From the NCBI RefSeq assembly GCF_023015695.1, contig NZ_JALKAS010000001.1:310001-374000 (forward strand): 64,000 bases of DNA, given 5' to 3'. The notes under the pieces were generated by a model. That model had not been told where the DNA came from. It searched no databases and was given only the letters and a program-made list of their open reading frames with translations. The position numbers were made by a program, and so were the translations under genes. Of this stretch, positions 21,212 through 30,092 are shown in pieces. How positions within the stretch are numbered: the first letter of the stretch is position 1; the number at the start of each line of letters is the position of its first letter. Source of the DNA: Jannaschia sp. S6380. GTDB lineage: Bacteria > Pseudomonadota > Alphaproteobacteria > Rhodobacterales > Rhodobacteraceae.

Positions 21212-22200
21212 GCCGCGATGTCCGCGCCGGCCTCGATCGCGAGGATCGCGGCCAGCGTCGCGCGGGCCGAAGCCGCATCGACCAGCGGCAGGGCGCGGCC
21301 CGCAATGACGTCGGCGAAATGGTCAAGCTGCCGGTGCAGGGGCGCGGCATCCCCGACCTCCGTTTCGGTCGGGTGCGGGCGGTCGTGCCACGTCTCGGCG
21401 CCGGACCAGACACGGAGCGACGGAAATTCGACCGCCCCGCGCGTGCAGGCGATCCGCAGGCAATCCTGCCCGCTTGCGGGAATATGCGGATTTTCGGCCG
21501 TACCTGCCTCGAAACCCCATGGGGTTGGCGTGGTATCGGCGTAGCAGATGGTGGCGACCGCGCCGCCCTCGAAACGGAGAACCACCCCGCCGGATTCGGG
21601 CCGCGCCACACGGCGTTCGGCGTTGGATGCGAGGCCATTCACGTCGGTCACCTCGCCCAACAGCCAGCGCAGCAGGTCGACATCGTGAATCAGGTTCTGC
21701 CTGATGGGTGCCCCGTCGATGCCGGCTCGCCATTCGACGTCGAAATAGGAGTCCGGTTTGCGCATCAGCCACATCAGGCTGGCCGCGACCGGTCGGCCGA
21801 GATGGCCCGATTGCAGGATCTCACGCAGCTTGGCCACGCGGGGATGATGTCTGCGGTGATGCCCCACCAGAACATGCACGCCCGCAGCGCGCGCCGCATC
21901 GATCATGGCGTCGGCCGCGTCCAGGCTGTCGGCGACCGGCTTTTCGACCAGGACATGCCAGCCCCGTTCCACCGCCGCGATCGTCAGAGGTGCGTGCGTC
22001 GCGGTCGGCGTGGCGATTACGATCCCGTCGGCGGCGACGTCGACCTGCGCCAGCGTGGCGAAGCCCGGTGCCTCCGGGTGCCTGCGCGCGGCGGGATCCG
22101 GGTCGACGATGCCCGCGAGGGTCAGTCCGGGATGCGCCTCGATATGCGCGAGGTGCCGTGCCCCGATCAGCCCCGTTCCGGCCAGCAGCAAGCGGATCAC
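21208..22200 (-). CDS. Gfo/Idh/MocA-family oxidoreductase
   Basis: A 330-aa NAD(P)-dependent enzyme. The Rossmann start is MIRLLLAGTGLIGARHLAHI, followed by GIVIATPTATHAPLTIAAVE and the catalytic EKP motif as VLVEKPVADSLDAAD. The C-terminal domain contains GGAVATICYADTTP. The family oxidises sugars, inositols or sugar acids. It overlaps both neighbours by 4 bases, so it belongs to the coupled chain. The likely job is oxidation of a hydroxyl on the imported acid. Confidence 0.9.
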   Translation of the reverse strand: MIRLLLAGTGLIGARHLAHIEAHPGLTLAGIVDPDPAARRHPEAPGFATLAQVDVAADGIVIATPTATHAPLTIAAVERGWHVLVEKPVADSLDAADAMIDAARAAGVHVLVGHHRRHHPRVAKLREILQSGHLGRPVAASLMWLMRKPDSYFDVEWRAGIDGAPIRQNLIHDVDLLRWLLGEVTDVNGLASNAERRVARPESGGVVLRFEGGAVATICYADTTPTPWGFEAGTAENPHIPASGQDCLRIACTRGAVEFPSLRVWSGAETWHDRPHPTETEVGDAAPLHRQLDHFADVIAGRALPLVDAASARATLAAILAIEAGADIAA

Positions 22201-23699
22201 ATCACCGCCCCGATCTGCCAGGGCACGAATTCGTAGTCGCCCAGGCCCTGTGCCTCGGATTTCGTCACCTCGCCCGACGCCACGCGCAGGAACATCTTGT
22301 AGATCTCGTGCCCCTTCGATTCCACCGTCGCGCGTCCGTCGAGGATGTCGCCGGCGTTGACGTCCATGTCCTCGGGCATGCGGTCGAACAGCCGCTGGTT
22401 CGTCGCGACCTTGATCGTCGGCGCAGGCTTAGAGCCGAAGGCCGATCCGCGCCCGGTGGTGAAGCATACGAGGTTGCAGCCCCCCGCGATCTGGCCGGTC
22501 ACGCTGGCCGGGTCGTAGCCGGGGCTGTCCATGAAGGTGAACCCCTTGGCCGTGACCCGTTCAGCATATTTGTAGACACCGGTCAGCGGGGTCGTGCCCC
22601 CCTTGGCGGCGGCGCCCAGCGACTTTTCCAAGATGGTCGTCAGACCGCCCTTCTTGTTGCCGGGGCTGGGATTGTTATCCATCGAGCCGCGGTTGCGCGC
22701 GGTGTAATCCTCCCACCACTCGATCAGGCCGACCAACTTGTCGCCCGTGGCCCGATCGGCGACGCGCCGCGTCAGCAGATGTTCGGCGCCGTAGATCTCG
22801 GGCGTCTCGGCCAGTACGCCGGTTCCGCCCTGCGCCACCAGCAGGTCGCATGCATGGCCCAGCGCCGGGTTCGCGGTGATCCCCGACCAGGCATCCGACC
22901 CCCCGCATTGCAGCGCCACCGTCAGGTCGCCGGTCGGGCAGGGTTCGCGCCGCGCGGCATTCGCGACGGGCAGCATGGCGCGGACCTTCTCCACCCCCAT
23001 CTCGACCGTCCGGCGCAGGCCGGCGACGTCCTGGATGTTCATGGCCTGGAACGTTGGCCCCTGCTTCAGGCCCCAGGCGTCGAGCAGCCAGTCGATCTGG
23101 TTCATCTCGCAACCCAGGCCAACCATCAGAACGGCGGCGTGATTGGGATGGCGCGCGTAGCCCCACATCACGCGTTGCAACGCCTCGAACCCGTCGCCAT
23201 CGCCGGCCATGCCGCATCCGGTGCCGTGGACGAAAGCCACCACGCCGTCGACATTCGGATACGCCGCCAGCTCCTCCGGTCCGAAGGCGTCGGCGATGCG
23301 GCGCGCGGCCGTGGCCGAGCAGTTCACCGAGGTGACGATCGCCACGTAATTGCGCGTGCCCACCCCGCCATTCGCGCGGCGATAGCCCATGAACGTGTCG
23401 CCCGTAGCAGGGGGCAAGGGTCGCAGGTCGGTGCCGAAATCATAGTCGTGATCCGTCGCCGCGAAGGCGCAGTTCTGGACGTGGACGTGGTCGCCCGGCG
23501 CGATGTCGACGGAGGCGTAGCCGATGATCTGTCCGTATTTGCGGATCGGCGCGCCCGTCGCGATGGCGGCGGTGGCAATCTTGTGGCCCGACGGGATCAT
23601 CATGCGCGTCGACACGCCATCGATGGTCGCACCCGCTTGCTGCGGACGGGCGGCGGTGACGACGTTGTCGGCCGGATGCAGTCGGATGACCTCACTCAT
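22197..23699 (-). CDS. UxaA-family altronate/galactarate-type dehydratase
   Basis: A 500-aa enzyme with both parts of the family in one chain: an N-terminal SAF domain (about 10-85, ending HDYDFGTDLRPLP) and the large C-terminal dehydratase domain. Conserved stretches are FMGYRRANGGVGTRNYVAIV, GTGCGMAGDGDGFE, QCGGSDAWSGITANPALG and GRGSAFGSKPAPTIKVATN. The family removes water from altronate, galactarate or similar acids in an iron-dependent way. It starts after GAGGGGGACG at 23699. Here it should act on a sugar acid or a related acid delivered by the TRAP system. Confidence 0.92.
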   Translation of the reverse strand: MSEVIRLHPADNVVTAARPQQAGATIDGVSTRMMIPSGHKIATAAIATGAPIRKYGQIIGYASVDIAPGDHVHVQNCAFAATDHDYDFGTDLRPLPPATGDTFMGYRRANGGVGTRNYVAIVTSVNCSATAARRIADAFGPEELAAYPNVDGVVAFVHGTGCGMAGDGDGFEALQRVMWGYARHPNHAAVLMVGLGCEMNQIDWLLDAWGLKQGPTFQAMNIQDVAGLRRTVEMGVEKVRAMLPVANAARREPCPTGDLTVALQCGGSDAWSGITANPALGHACDLLVAQGGTGVLAETPEIYGAEHLLTRRVADRATGDKLVGLIEWWEDYTARNRGSMDNNPSPGNKKGGLTTILEKSLGAAAKGGTTPLTGVYKYAERVTAKGFTFMDSPGYDPASVTGQIAGGCNLVCFTTGRGSAFGSKPAPTIKVATNQRLFDRMPEDMDVNAGDILDGRATVESKGHEIYKMFLRVASGEVTKSEAQGLGDYEFVPWQIGAVM

Positions 23700-23789
23700 G
23701 GGTGGCGTCCCCCTCTTTGCATGATCCGACGTGTCCGTCGGCCGGGTGGGCGCGGAAAGTCGCGAACTCCGGTTCCAGTCGATCCCCGG

Positions 23790-24701
23790 TCATGCGCAAT
23801 GCGGACTGTCCGATGTCCAGCGGTGGATGGGCACATGCGGGCCGTCCGCGCAGGCGAGGCGCGCCGCATGCCACATCTCACGCACCTTCCGCCAATCGGG
23901 GGGCGGGCCGGGGCGCAGTTTGAAGTCGGGGAAATGCGACCGGCCCGTCGGTTGGCCCGTGGCCTGATAGCGCAGATCGAAGGACCAGCGGAACCCGTCG
24001 GTGCGGTTGGCAAGCGCGGCATGCGGCACCAGCGGGTGCAGCAGAACAACGCCACCGGCGCGGACTGGCAGGGGCACCGCGCGGTCCGGGCTCAAATGTT
24101 CGGGCGGGATCGCGGTCTGGTCCAACGGGCAATGGGGCAACATCGTCGGATCGCCGTCGAAAGGCTGCGCGACCAGGCAGCCGTTCTCCTCGGTGGCGTC
24201 GGTCATGGCGACCCAGACGGTGACGACATCGGTCTCGTCGGCCTCCGCATGGGCGACGCCGCGATCCTGGTGCCAGGCGGTGATCGTGGTGTGGATGGGT
24301 GCGCCCTCGGCCACGGTGGCCATGGGCGGCTTGATCCGCAGGTGCTGGATCGGGTTCGACGTGATGCCGGGGCCGATGACCGATTGGGCCAGGTCCAGCA
24401 GCGCGTCGCACCCGATCAGGGCATGGACAGCGGGGCCGTAATGGAAAGGCGTGTCCGCACGTATCCGGTCACCGGGCAGGGTTATGTCGAGCGACTGGAA
24501 CCAGTCGTGACCGGCCAGATGGACGGCGCGCAGCGTCTCCAGGAACGACCCCCGCCATTCCAGACCGCGCGCGGCTGCGAAGGCACGGATCACGTCCGCA
24601 TATTCCGCCTCGACCGCGTCGCGCAGGGGGCGGGGGACGATATCCTCCACCACCAGGCAACCGGTTCTGCGGTACGTCTCTTGCTGCGTCTTGCTCAGCA
24701 T
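23790..24701 (-). CDS. Phytanoyl-CoA dioxygenase-family oxygenase (second of two)
   Basis: 303 aa from MLSKTQQETYRRTGCLVVED (ATG 24701, preceded by GGGGAGGGGCGCGAG). The iron motif is AWHQDRGVAHAEADE, the distal His is in LLHPLVPHAALANRTD, and the 2-oxoglutarate Arg is in GFRWSFDLRYQ. It differs strongly from the other copy at 19441-20325, so the two probably act on different substrates or positions. It lies between the UxaA-type dehydratase and the TRAP genes. The 90 bases between it and the dehydratase hold no gene. Confidence 0.88.
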   Translation of the reverse strand: MLSKTQQETYRRTGCLVVEDIVPRPLRDAVEAEYADVIRAFAAARGLEWRGSFLETLRAVHLAGHDWFQSLDITLPGDRIRADTPFHYGPAVHALIGCDALLDLAQSVIGPGITSNPIQHLRIKPPMATVAEGAPIHTTITAWHQDRGVAHAEADETDVVTVWVAMTDATEENGCLVAQPFDGDPTMLPHCPLDQTAIPPEHLSPDRAVPLPVRAGGVVLLHPLVPHAALANRTDGFRWSFDLRYQATGQPTGRSHFPDFKLRPGPPPDWRKVREMWHAARLACADGPHVPIHRWTSDSPHCA

Positions 24702-24730
24702 CTCGCGCCCCTCCCCAGGGCCGGCGCCCG

Positions 24731-26359
24731 TCAATCCAGCAGGACCTCGATAATCGGTGGCCAGATCAGCAACACCGACAGCGCGAGGATCTGGATGCAG
24801 ATGAACGGCAGGAATCCCTTGAAGATGTCCGTTAGACTGATGTGCGGCGGGCAGACCGATTTCAGATAGAACGCCGCCGGCCCGAACGGTGGTGACAGGA
24901 AGCTGACCTGCATGTTCATACAGAACAGGACCCCGAACCATACCGACAGGTTCCGCGGCTCGACATGACCCAGAATGCCGATCTCCTCGATCGGCAGGCG
25001 CTGCACGATGGGCAGGAAGACCGGGATGATCAGAAGCACGATGCCGACCCAATCCATGAAGGCGCCCATGAACAGCAGGATGAGCATCATCACCAGCAGG
25101 ATGCCCATCGTCGGAAGGTCCGCCGACACGATCAGGTTCGCGACATAGGTCGGGCCGCCGGCGATGGTGTAGGCGCCGGCCAGTGCCGCCGCCCCGATCG
25201 TGACCCAGATGATCGTGCCGGTCGATTTCAGCGTGCGCATCAGGCTGTCCCAGACCAGCTCCACGCTGGCCTCGCCCCGGAAAGCCGAGATGATGAAGAC
25301 CGCCGTGACGCCCATGGCCGCCGCCTCGGTGATGCCCGAAATGCCGCCGTAGATCGAACCCATGACCACGCCGATCACGACGATGGGCGCGACCAGGCCC
25401 TTGCCCATGTTCCATCCGCGTCTGGCACGGTGCGCTTTGAACACCAGGAGGATCAGCGCGAGGAAGATCGCCACCGCGATGCCGAAGATCCACAGGTGGA
25501 CGGGTTCGCCGTAGCGGATCGGATCGACCCCTTCGATCACGGCGTTCTGGCCGGTCACGGTGAAGAACAGTGCCCTGAGGAACAGCGCCGTGCCGAAGCC
25601 GCAGACCAGGATCGAGAAGAACGCACCGAACAGCATCGCCTTTTCGCGCGTGGGCGGATCATCGGGGCCGGGTGCGGGCAGGGGAGCCAGCGACGGGTTC
25701 AGCTGCGTCCGGATGATGATGTAGATGATGATGAACGACGCCAGCATGAAGCCGGGCACGAAGGCCGCGGTGAACAAGGCCTTGATCGACGTCTCGGTGA
25801 TGAGGCCGAAGATGATGAGCACGATGGACGGCGGGATCATCGTGCCGAGGGAGCCCGACGCGCAGATGGTGCCGATCGCGAGATTCTGGTCATAGCCGAG
25901 GCGCAGCATCTGGGGCAGGGCGATCAGACCCAGCAGGACGACCTCGCCGCCGATGATGCCCGACATCGCCGCCATGATGACCGCCATGATCGAGGTGACG
26001 ATGGCGATGCCGCCCCGCGTGCGCGAAAGCCAGACGTTGAGCGAGGAATACATGTCCTTCGCGATGCCCGAACGCTCCAGCAGCGCCGCCATGAAGATGA
26101 ACAGCGGGATCGAGATCAGGACGTAATCCGTCAGCAGGCCGTATATCTTCTGCGCGAGGATGTTCAGGGGGCCGGTGCCGAAGCGGCCCGTCAGAATGCC
26201 TTCGCCGAACTCCCACGGGGCGGTCAGCAGGTTCGGCTCGAACTTCATGACCAGGACCAGAACGGCCAGCACCGCCGAGGCCATGCCCAGCGGCATTCCG
26301 ATCGCCAGGAGGAGCATCAGCCCGATCAGCAGGACCAGTGAGATCGTTCCAACGTCCAT
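24731..26359 (-). CDS. dctM: TRAP transporter large permease (DctM-type)
   Basis: A 542-aa membrane protein of the DctM/SiaM type, longer than the standard 430 because of an extra cytoplasmic/membrane region at about 235-335. Family stretches include IPLFIFMAALLERSGIAKDM, GIAIVTSIMAVIMAAMSGI, GSLGTMIPPSIVLIIFGLIT, GITEAAAMGVTAVFIISAF and FMGAFMDWVGIVLLIIPVF. Such long forms usually pair with long DctQ subunits in systems for 2-oxoacids or other hydrophobic acids. It starts after GGGAAGGAAAGCAG and is the third of the three TRAP genes. Confidence 0.95.
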   Translation of the reverse strand: MDVGTISLVLLIGLMLLLAIGMPLGMASAVLAVLVLVMKFEPNLLTAPWEFGEGILTGRFGTGPLNILAQKIYGLLTDYVLISIPLFIFMAALLERSGIAKDMYSSLNVWLSRTRGGIAIVTSIMAVIMAAMSGIIGGEVVLLGLIALPQMLRLGYDQNLAIGTICASGSLGTMIPPSIVLIIFGLITETSIKALFTAAFVPGFMLASFIIIYIIIRTQLNPSLAPLPAPGPDDPPTREKAMLFGAFFSILVCGFGTALFLRALFFTVTGQNAVIEGVDPIRYGEPVHLWIFGIAVAIFLALILLVFKAHRARRGWNMGKGLVAPIVVIGVVMGSIYGGISGITEAAAMGVTAVFIISAFRGEASVELVWDSLMRTLKSTGTIIWVTIGAAALAGAYTIAGGPTYVANLIVSADLPTMGILLVMMLILLFMGAFMDWVGIVLLIIPVFLPIVQRLPIEEIGILGHVEPRNLSVWFGVLFCMNMQVSFLSPPFGPAAFYLKSVCPPHISLTDIFKGFLPFICIQILALSVLLIWPPIIEVLLD

Positions 26360-26389
26360 CTGCTTTCCTTCCCGTACGCGCCCGGGCGC

Positions 26390-27235
26390 CTAGTCCGACC
26401 CGATCTGGCGGCGCAGGCGCTCCAGCTCTTCCTGGTCGATATCGTCCGCGGCGGTGTGGATCACCGGCTCGGCGTTCCAGTCGCGGATCAGGTTGGCCAC
26501 CGCCTGGATCGCCACCAGCGTCACGACGAGCAGGATCATCGGCTTCAGCGTCGCGGGGATCGGCGGATCGAAGGCGGTGCCGAACGTCTCCCATCGCAGG
26601 AATTTCTGGCTGGCCTCGCCCCAGGCACCGTAGAAAAGCGCAAAGGCGAAGAGGCAGATCAGCAGCGTCGAGATCGTGTCGCAGAGCCGCTGCACCGCGC
26701 GTGGCATCATGTCGTAGAGGATGAAGATCCGGATATGGCTGCGCTGCTGCATCGCATAGAGCCCTGCCAGCACGAACACGAACCCGGCCAGCCAGAGCGA
26801 CATCTCGTTGGCCCAGATCGTCGGCTTCTCGAAGACGTAGCGGGCAAGCACCTCATAGACCATCACGGATACGAGGATCACGATCAGCAGCATCGTGACC
26901 CGGCCGATGAAGACCGAGATGCGGTCGAATATGCCCCAGTCCTCCCATTCGGCCGGGGCGCGGCGAACTGTCATGACGCCGAGGACGAAGAACACGACGA
27001 CGCCCAGCACCGACAGCCAATCGAGGATATTGATGCTGCCGTAGCGGCGGGCCAGCGCGTCGACCGCGGGCCCGGCCTCGCGGAAGAACATCAGGAAGGC
27101 TGGGCCGTTCCAAGTCATCCAGGCGAAGCAGATGGTGAAGGCGAGGGGGACCAGGATTTCGAGCGGGCCAGGCTTGTAGACGACCGGTCCGGCATCCCCT
27201 GCGGTCTCGATGGGCGTGGTGCTGCTCTCGGCCAT
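26390..27235 (-). CDS. dctQ: TRAP transporter small permease (DctQ-type, extended)
   Basis: 281 aa, about 100 more than a typical DctQ. The first 100 residues add membrane segments (LEILVPLAFTICFAWMTWN, LSVLGVVVFFVLGVMTV). The core follows: MLLIVILVSVMVYEVLARYV, EKPTIWANEMSLWLAGFVFV, LAGLYAMQQRSHIRIFILYD. It ends in an acidic tail. It starts after GAGGGGAGGTCCGAC. It connects the binding protein with DctM. Confidence 0.93.
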   Translation of the reverse strand: MAESSTTPIETAGDAGPVVYKPGPLEILVPLAFTICFAWMTWNGPAFLMFFREAGPAVDALARRYGSINILDWLSVLGVVVFFVLGVMTVRRAPAEWEDWGIFDRISVFIGRVTMLLIVILVSVMVYEVLARYVFEKPTIWANEMSLWLAGFVFVLAGLYAMQQRSHIRIFILYDMMPRAVQRLCDTISTLLICLFAFALFYGAWGEASQKFLRWETFGTAFDPPIPATLKPMILLVVTLVAIQAVANLIRDWNAEPVIHTAADDIDQEELERLRRQIGSD

Positions 27236-27319
27236 GTCGGACCTCCCCTCGTGCGGGCGGGATCGACCCGTTTGCCCGCTTGCATCGGCGCGGCCCCCGC
27301 GGAGGCCGCGCCTTGTCGG

Positions 27320-28333
27320 TCACTCGCTGGAGACGAGGCCGAGCTGCGTCAGGTAACCCAGATGCGACTCGACCAAGGCCTCGGCTTCGGGCGTGGTCGC
27401 GAACTCGGGCCAGGTGGCCTGCGCCGCGTCGCGGAAGGCCTGACGGTCCTCCGGCGACCATTCGTGCAGGGTCACGCCTTCCTCGGCCAGTTGCGCGGCG
27501 GCTTCGGCGTTCTTCTTCTCGAAGGTCAGCGCGGTGCGCAGGGCCAGGCTCTCCATCGCCGTCGACATGATCTCGCGGTGATGCTCGGGCATGCCGTCCC
27601 AGACCGCCTTGTTACATGCCAGATGGTCCGACGGCATCGAGTGGAAGCCCGGGAAGTTGGTGAACTTGCCGATGTCGTAAAGGCCGAGGCCCACGTTGTT
27701 GGCCAGCCCCGATGCGTCGGCGCCGTCGATGATCCCGGTCTCCAGCGCGGTGAAGATCTCGGTGAAGTCCATCACGATGGGCGTCGCGCCCAGCTTCTCG
27801 AAGATCTTCGTCTCCATCCCCGGGGGCGAGCGGAACTTCCAGTCCTTCAGGTCGTCGATCCCCGCGATCGGCTTGGTCGAGGCCAGGCTTTCCTGCCCGT
27901 AGACCCACCAGCCGACAAGCTGCATGTCATAGGCGTTGTACAGCTCCTGCGCGTCTTCCAGGCCGCCACCGTAATAGAGCCACGAAAGCTGCTGATACGG
28001 GGTGTCGTAGCCGCCCATGATGTCGCCCACGAACTGGAAGGCCGGGTTCTTGCCGGTCTGATAGCCGCCGCCCGTCATGTCGCAGTCGAGGATGCCGGTC
28101 GCGGCGGCGTCGAAGGTCTCGACCGACTTGACGACGGAAGACGAAAAGAACGGCTCGATCGTGATTTCGCCATTCGACATGGTCTGGACCTTGTCGAAGA
28201 ATTCCTGCGCCAGCCGTCCGGATTCGGTCTCGGGCGCGTAGTGCGTCTGAATGCGCAGCGTGGTCTGCTGCGCCATCGCAGCCGTGGCGGTCAGCGCGGT
28301 CGTGGCGGCAAGCGCCAGCGTAAGTGGTTTCAT
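27320..28333 (-). CDS. dctP: TRAP transporter solute-binding protein (DctP-type)
   Basis: A 337-aa periplasmic protein with a Sec signal peptide (about residues 1-21, ending ATAAMA before QQTTLRIQ). Family stretches include LAQEFFDKVQTMSNGEITIE, YDTPYQQLSWLYYGGG, the substrate Arg in WKFRSPPGMETKIFEKLG, and ETGIIDGADASG. This resembles the TakP group that binds alpha-keto or lipid-like acids as Na+ or Ca2+ salts. It is first in its transcript, with a GGGAGGACATC site, and lies opposite the GntR gene across 168 bases. Confidence 0.95.
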   Translation of the reverse strand: MKPLTLALAATTALTATAAMAQQTTLRIQTHYAPETESGRLAQEFFDKVQTMSNGEITIEPFFSSSVVKSVETFDAAATGILDCDMTGGGYQTGKNPAFQFVGDIMGGYDTPYQQLSWLYYGGGLEDAQELYNAYDMQLVGWWVYGQESLASTKPIAGIDDLKDWKFRSPPGMETKIFEKLGATPIVMDFTEIFTALETGIIDGADASGLANNVGLGLYDIGKFTNFPGFHSMPSDHLACNKAVWDGMPEHHREIMSTAMESLALRTALTFEKKNAEAAAQLAEEGVTLHEWSPEDRQAFRDAAQATWPEFATTPEAEALVESHLGYLTQLGLVSSE

Positions 28334-28461
28334 GATGTCCTCCCGTTATCGATGGAACCGCCCCCGGACCCCTTGCGGGGGCCTCCCTCGGAGGGGTGCA
28401 CGGGAAGCCTAACGTCGGAATCCGGCAGCGCAAACAAAAAATGAAAATCGCTGGACAGTTC

Positions 28462-28478
28462 ATATTTTCGCGGAATAT
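28462..28478. promoter_or_regulatory. Candidate GntR operator between dctP and gntR
   Basis: ATATT (28462-28466) and AATAT (28474-28478) flank TTCGCGG in the only A/T-rich stretch of the 168-base divergent region, 24 bases before the gntR start. GntR-family operators are short palindromes at such places. The link with the adjacent regulator is inferred. Confidence 0.4.
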
Positions 28479-28501
28479 CAAAATTCCAGGGAGGCGATTC
28501 C

Positions 28502-29152
28502 ATGGCCGAGATCCGGATTGGCACGCCTGACATATATATGGACCTTCAGCGCCGGCTGATGACCGCCGGGTTCGAGCCTGGCGACAAGCTGAAGCCATCG
28601 CTCCTGCAGCACGAATACGGTTGTTCCGCCAACACGGTGCGCGACGTGCTGCTGCAATTGTCCAAGGTCGGCCTGGTCGAGTTCGAGATCCAGCGCGGGT
28701 TCCGCGCCCGCCGCGTTTCGCCCGAGCGGCGCGCGGACGTGGCCCGTTTTCGCATCATCCTGGAGCAGGAGGGCGCCGTCGCCTCGATGCGCAACGGCGG
28801 CCTGGCATGGGAGGCGCGGCTGACGGCCAGCCACCATTCGCTCCTGCACATCGAAAGCCAGATCGCACGGTCCCCCGACCCGGCGCCGTTCATCGGCTTC
28901 TGGTCGGATGCCGAACGGGCGTTTCACGAAACGCTCATATCCGAATGCCGGATGCCGCTGCTGACCGAGACCTACGAGAGCGTCTACATGCAGTTCCGCC
29001 AGCAGCTCATTGGGCTGGAGAGGACGTTCTCGCCCGACTACTTCCACCCGATCATCAAGGAACATCAGACGATCGTTTCGGCCGCGCTGTCAGGCGACGA
29101 AGACCGTCTGCGGCAGGCCATCCACGATCACCAGAAGCGGCACCTGATATGA
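28502..29152 (+). CDS. GntR-family (FadR-type) transcriptional regulator
   Basis: 216 aa. The winged helix (about 10-70) is PDIYMDLQRRLMTAGFEPGD, then CSANTVRDVLLQLSKVGLVE. An FCD ligand domain follows, with the metal/ligand pattern ASMRNGGLAWEARL, ERAFHETLISECRMPLL and IIKEHQTIVSAALSGDEDRL. FCD regulators usually sense organic or sugar acids. Lying divergent to the TRAP-led chain and upstream of the sugar-acid genes, it is the natural regulator of both. It starts after a GGGAGG site. Confidence 0.92.
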   Translation: MAEIRIGTPDIYMDLQRRLMTAGFEPGDKLKPSLLQHEYGCSANTVRDVLLQLSKVGLVEFEIQRGFRARRVSPERRADVARFRIILEQEGAVASMRNGGLAWEARLTASHHSLLHIESQIARSPDPAPFIGFWSDAERAFHETLISECRMPLLTETYESVYMQFRQQLIGLERTFSPDYFHPIIKEHQTIVSAALSGDEDRLRQAIHDHQKRHLI

Positions 29153-29160
29153 GCTTCGAC

Positions 29161-30027
29161 CTACATCCCGTTGATATCCTTGAGTTCGAGATACAGCGCC
29201 GAATGATCCATTTCTCCGCCGTTCATCGCGTCACGCAGGCGTTTGAAGCGGTCGTTGATCGCCCTGACGGTGGGCAGGGTCAGGTCCAGGCCCGCAGCCT
29301 CACTCAGCACATTGTCCAGATCCTTGATCTGGAACTTCGTCAGCCCGCCCGGCACGAAGTCCCCCTCGGTCATCCGGCGCCCGTGCTGTTGCAGGATGGT
29401 GCTGTCGGCGAAGCCGCCCTTCAGCGCGTCGCGCACCGCCGCCGGATCCGCGCCGCCGCGCTCCAGCAGCAGCATGGCTTCGGCCACGGCGCCGATGGTG
29501 CAGGCCACGATCGCCTGGTTCGCCAGCTTCGACAGCTGCCCCGCGCCTACCGGCCCGACATGGACCGGCCGGCCCAGGGCCTGCAGGACCCGCTCGACCG
29601 CTGCGAAGGTCTCGGCGGTGCCGCCCGCCATGATGGCCAGCGTTCCGCCTTCCGCGCCCCTGGTGCCGCCCGAGACGGGTGCATCGACATAACCCATGCC
29701 CCGTGCCGCGAACCGCTCGCCATGCGCACGCGCCTCCGCCGGCTTGATCGACCCCATTTCCACCCAGACCGCGCCATCCGCGAAGGCGTCCATCGCCTGC
29801 CGCTGCACCGCGTCCGAGGCCGGGCCGTCCGACAGCATGGAGATCACGATCCCCGATCCGCGCACCGCCTCGGCGGGGTCGTCGGCCACGGTCGCGCCAT
29901 GATCCGCCAGCGGCGCCGCCTTGTCGCGCGAGCGGTTCCACACCGTCAGATCATGCCCCGCCTTCAAAAGGTTGCGGGCCATGGGGCCGCCCATCAGGCC
30001 GGTCCCCAGCAGGGTGATCTTGGTCAT
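29161..30027 (-). CDS. 3-hydroxyisobutyrate dehydrogenase-like enzyme (second copy)
   Basis: 288 aa from MTKITLLGTGLMGGPMARNL (ATG 30027, preceded by GGAGAGCACG). It has the nucleotide loop LGTGLMG, the substrate motif DAPVSGGTRGAEGGTLAIMA and the catalytic Lys in GAGQLSKLANQAIVACT. This is closer to tartronate-semialdehyde/2-hydroxy-3-oxopropionate reductases than the first copy, especially in the SGGxxGAxxGTL pattern. It lies convergent with gntR (stop 8 bases apart) and divergent to the SDR operon across 65 bases. Confidence 0.9.
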   Translation of the reverse strand: MTKITLLGTGLMGGPMARNLLKAGHDLTVWNRSRDKAAPLADHGATVADDPAEAVRGSGIVISMLSDGPASDAVQRQAMDAFADGAVWVEMGSIKPAEARAHGERFAARGMGYVDAPVSGGTRGAEGGTLAIMAGGTAETFAAVERVLQALGRPVHVGPVGAGQLSKLANQAIVACTIGAVAEAMLLLERGGADPAAVRDALKGGFADSTILQQHGRRMTEGDFVPGGLTKFQIKDLDNVLSEAAGLDLTLPTVRAINDRFKRLRDAMNGGEMDHSALYLELKDINGM

Positions 30028-30092
30028 CGTGCTCTCCATGTTTGCGCTCACGATAGAAACTCTCTAGCCAGCAGCACAACCGGGAGATTTCG

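Noticed and set aside
21708..24869. A 1053-codon open frame on the plus strand
   Set aside because: It is antisense to the Gfo/Idh, UxaA-type and PhyH genes, all of which have full family motifs. Its translation is Arg/Pro/His-rich, typical for the opposite strand of GC-rich genes.
26456..28444. A 662-codon plus-strand open frame
   Set aside because: It mirrors dctQ and dctP, has no recognisable domain and an amino-acid composition of a shadow frame.
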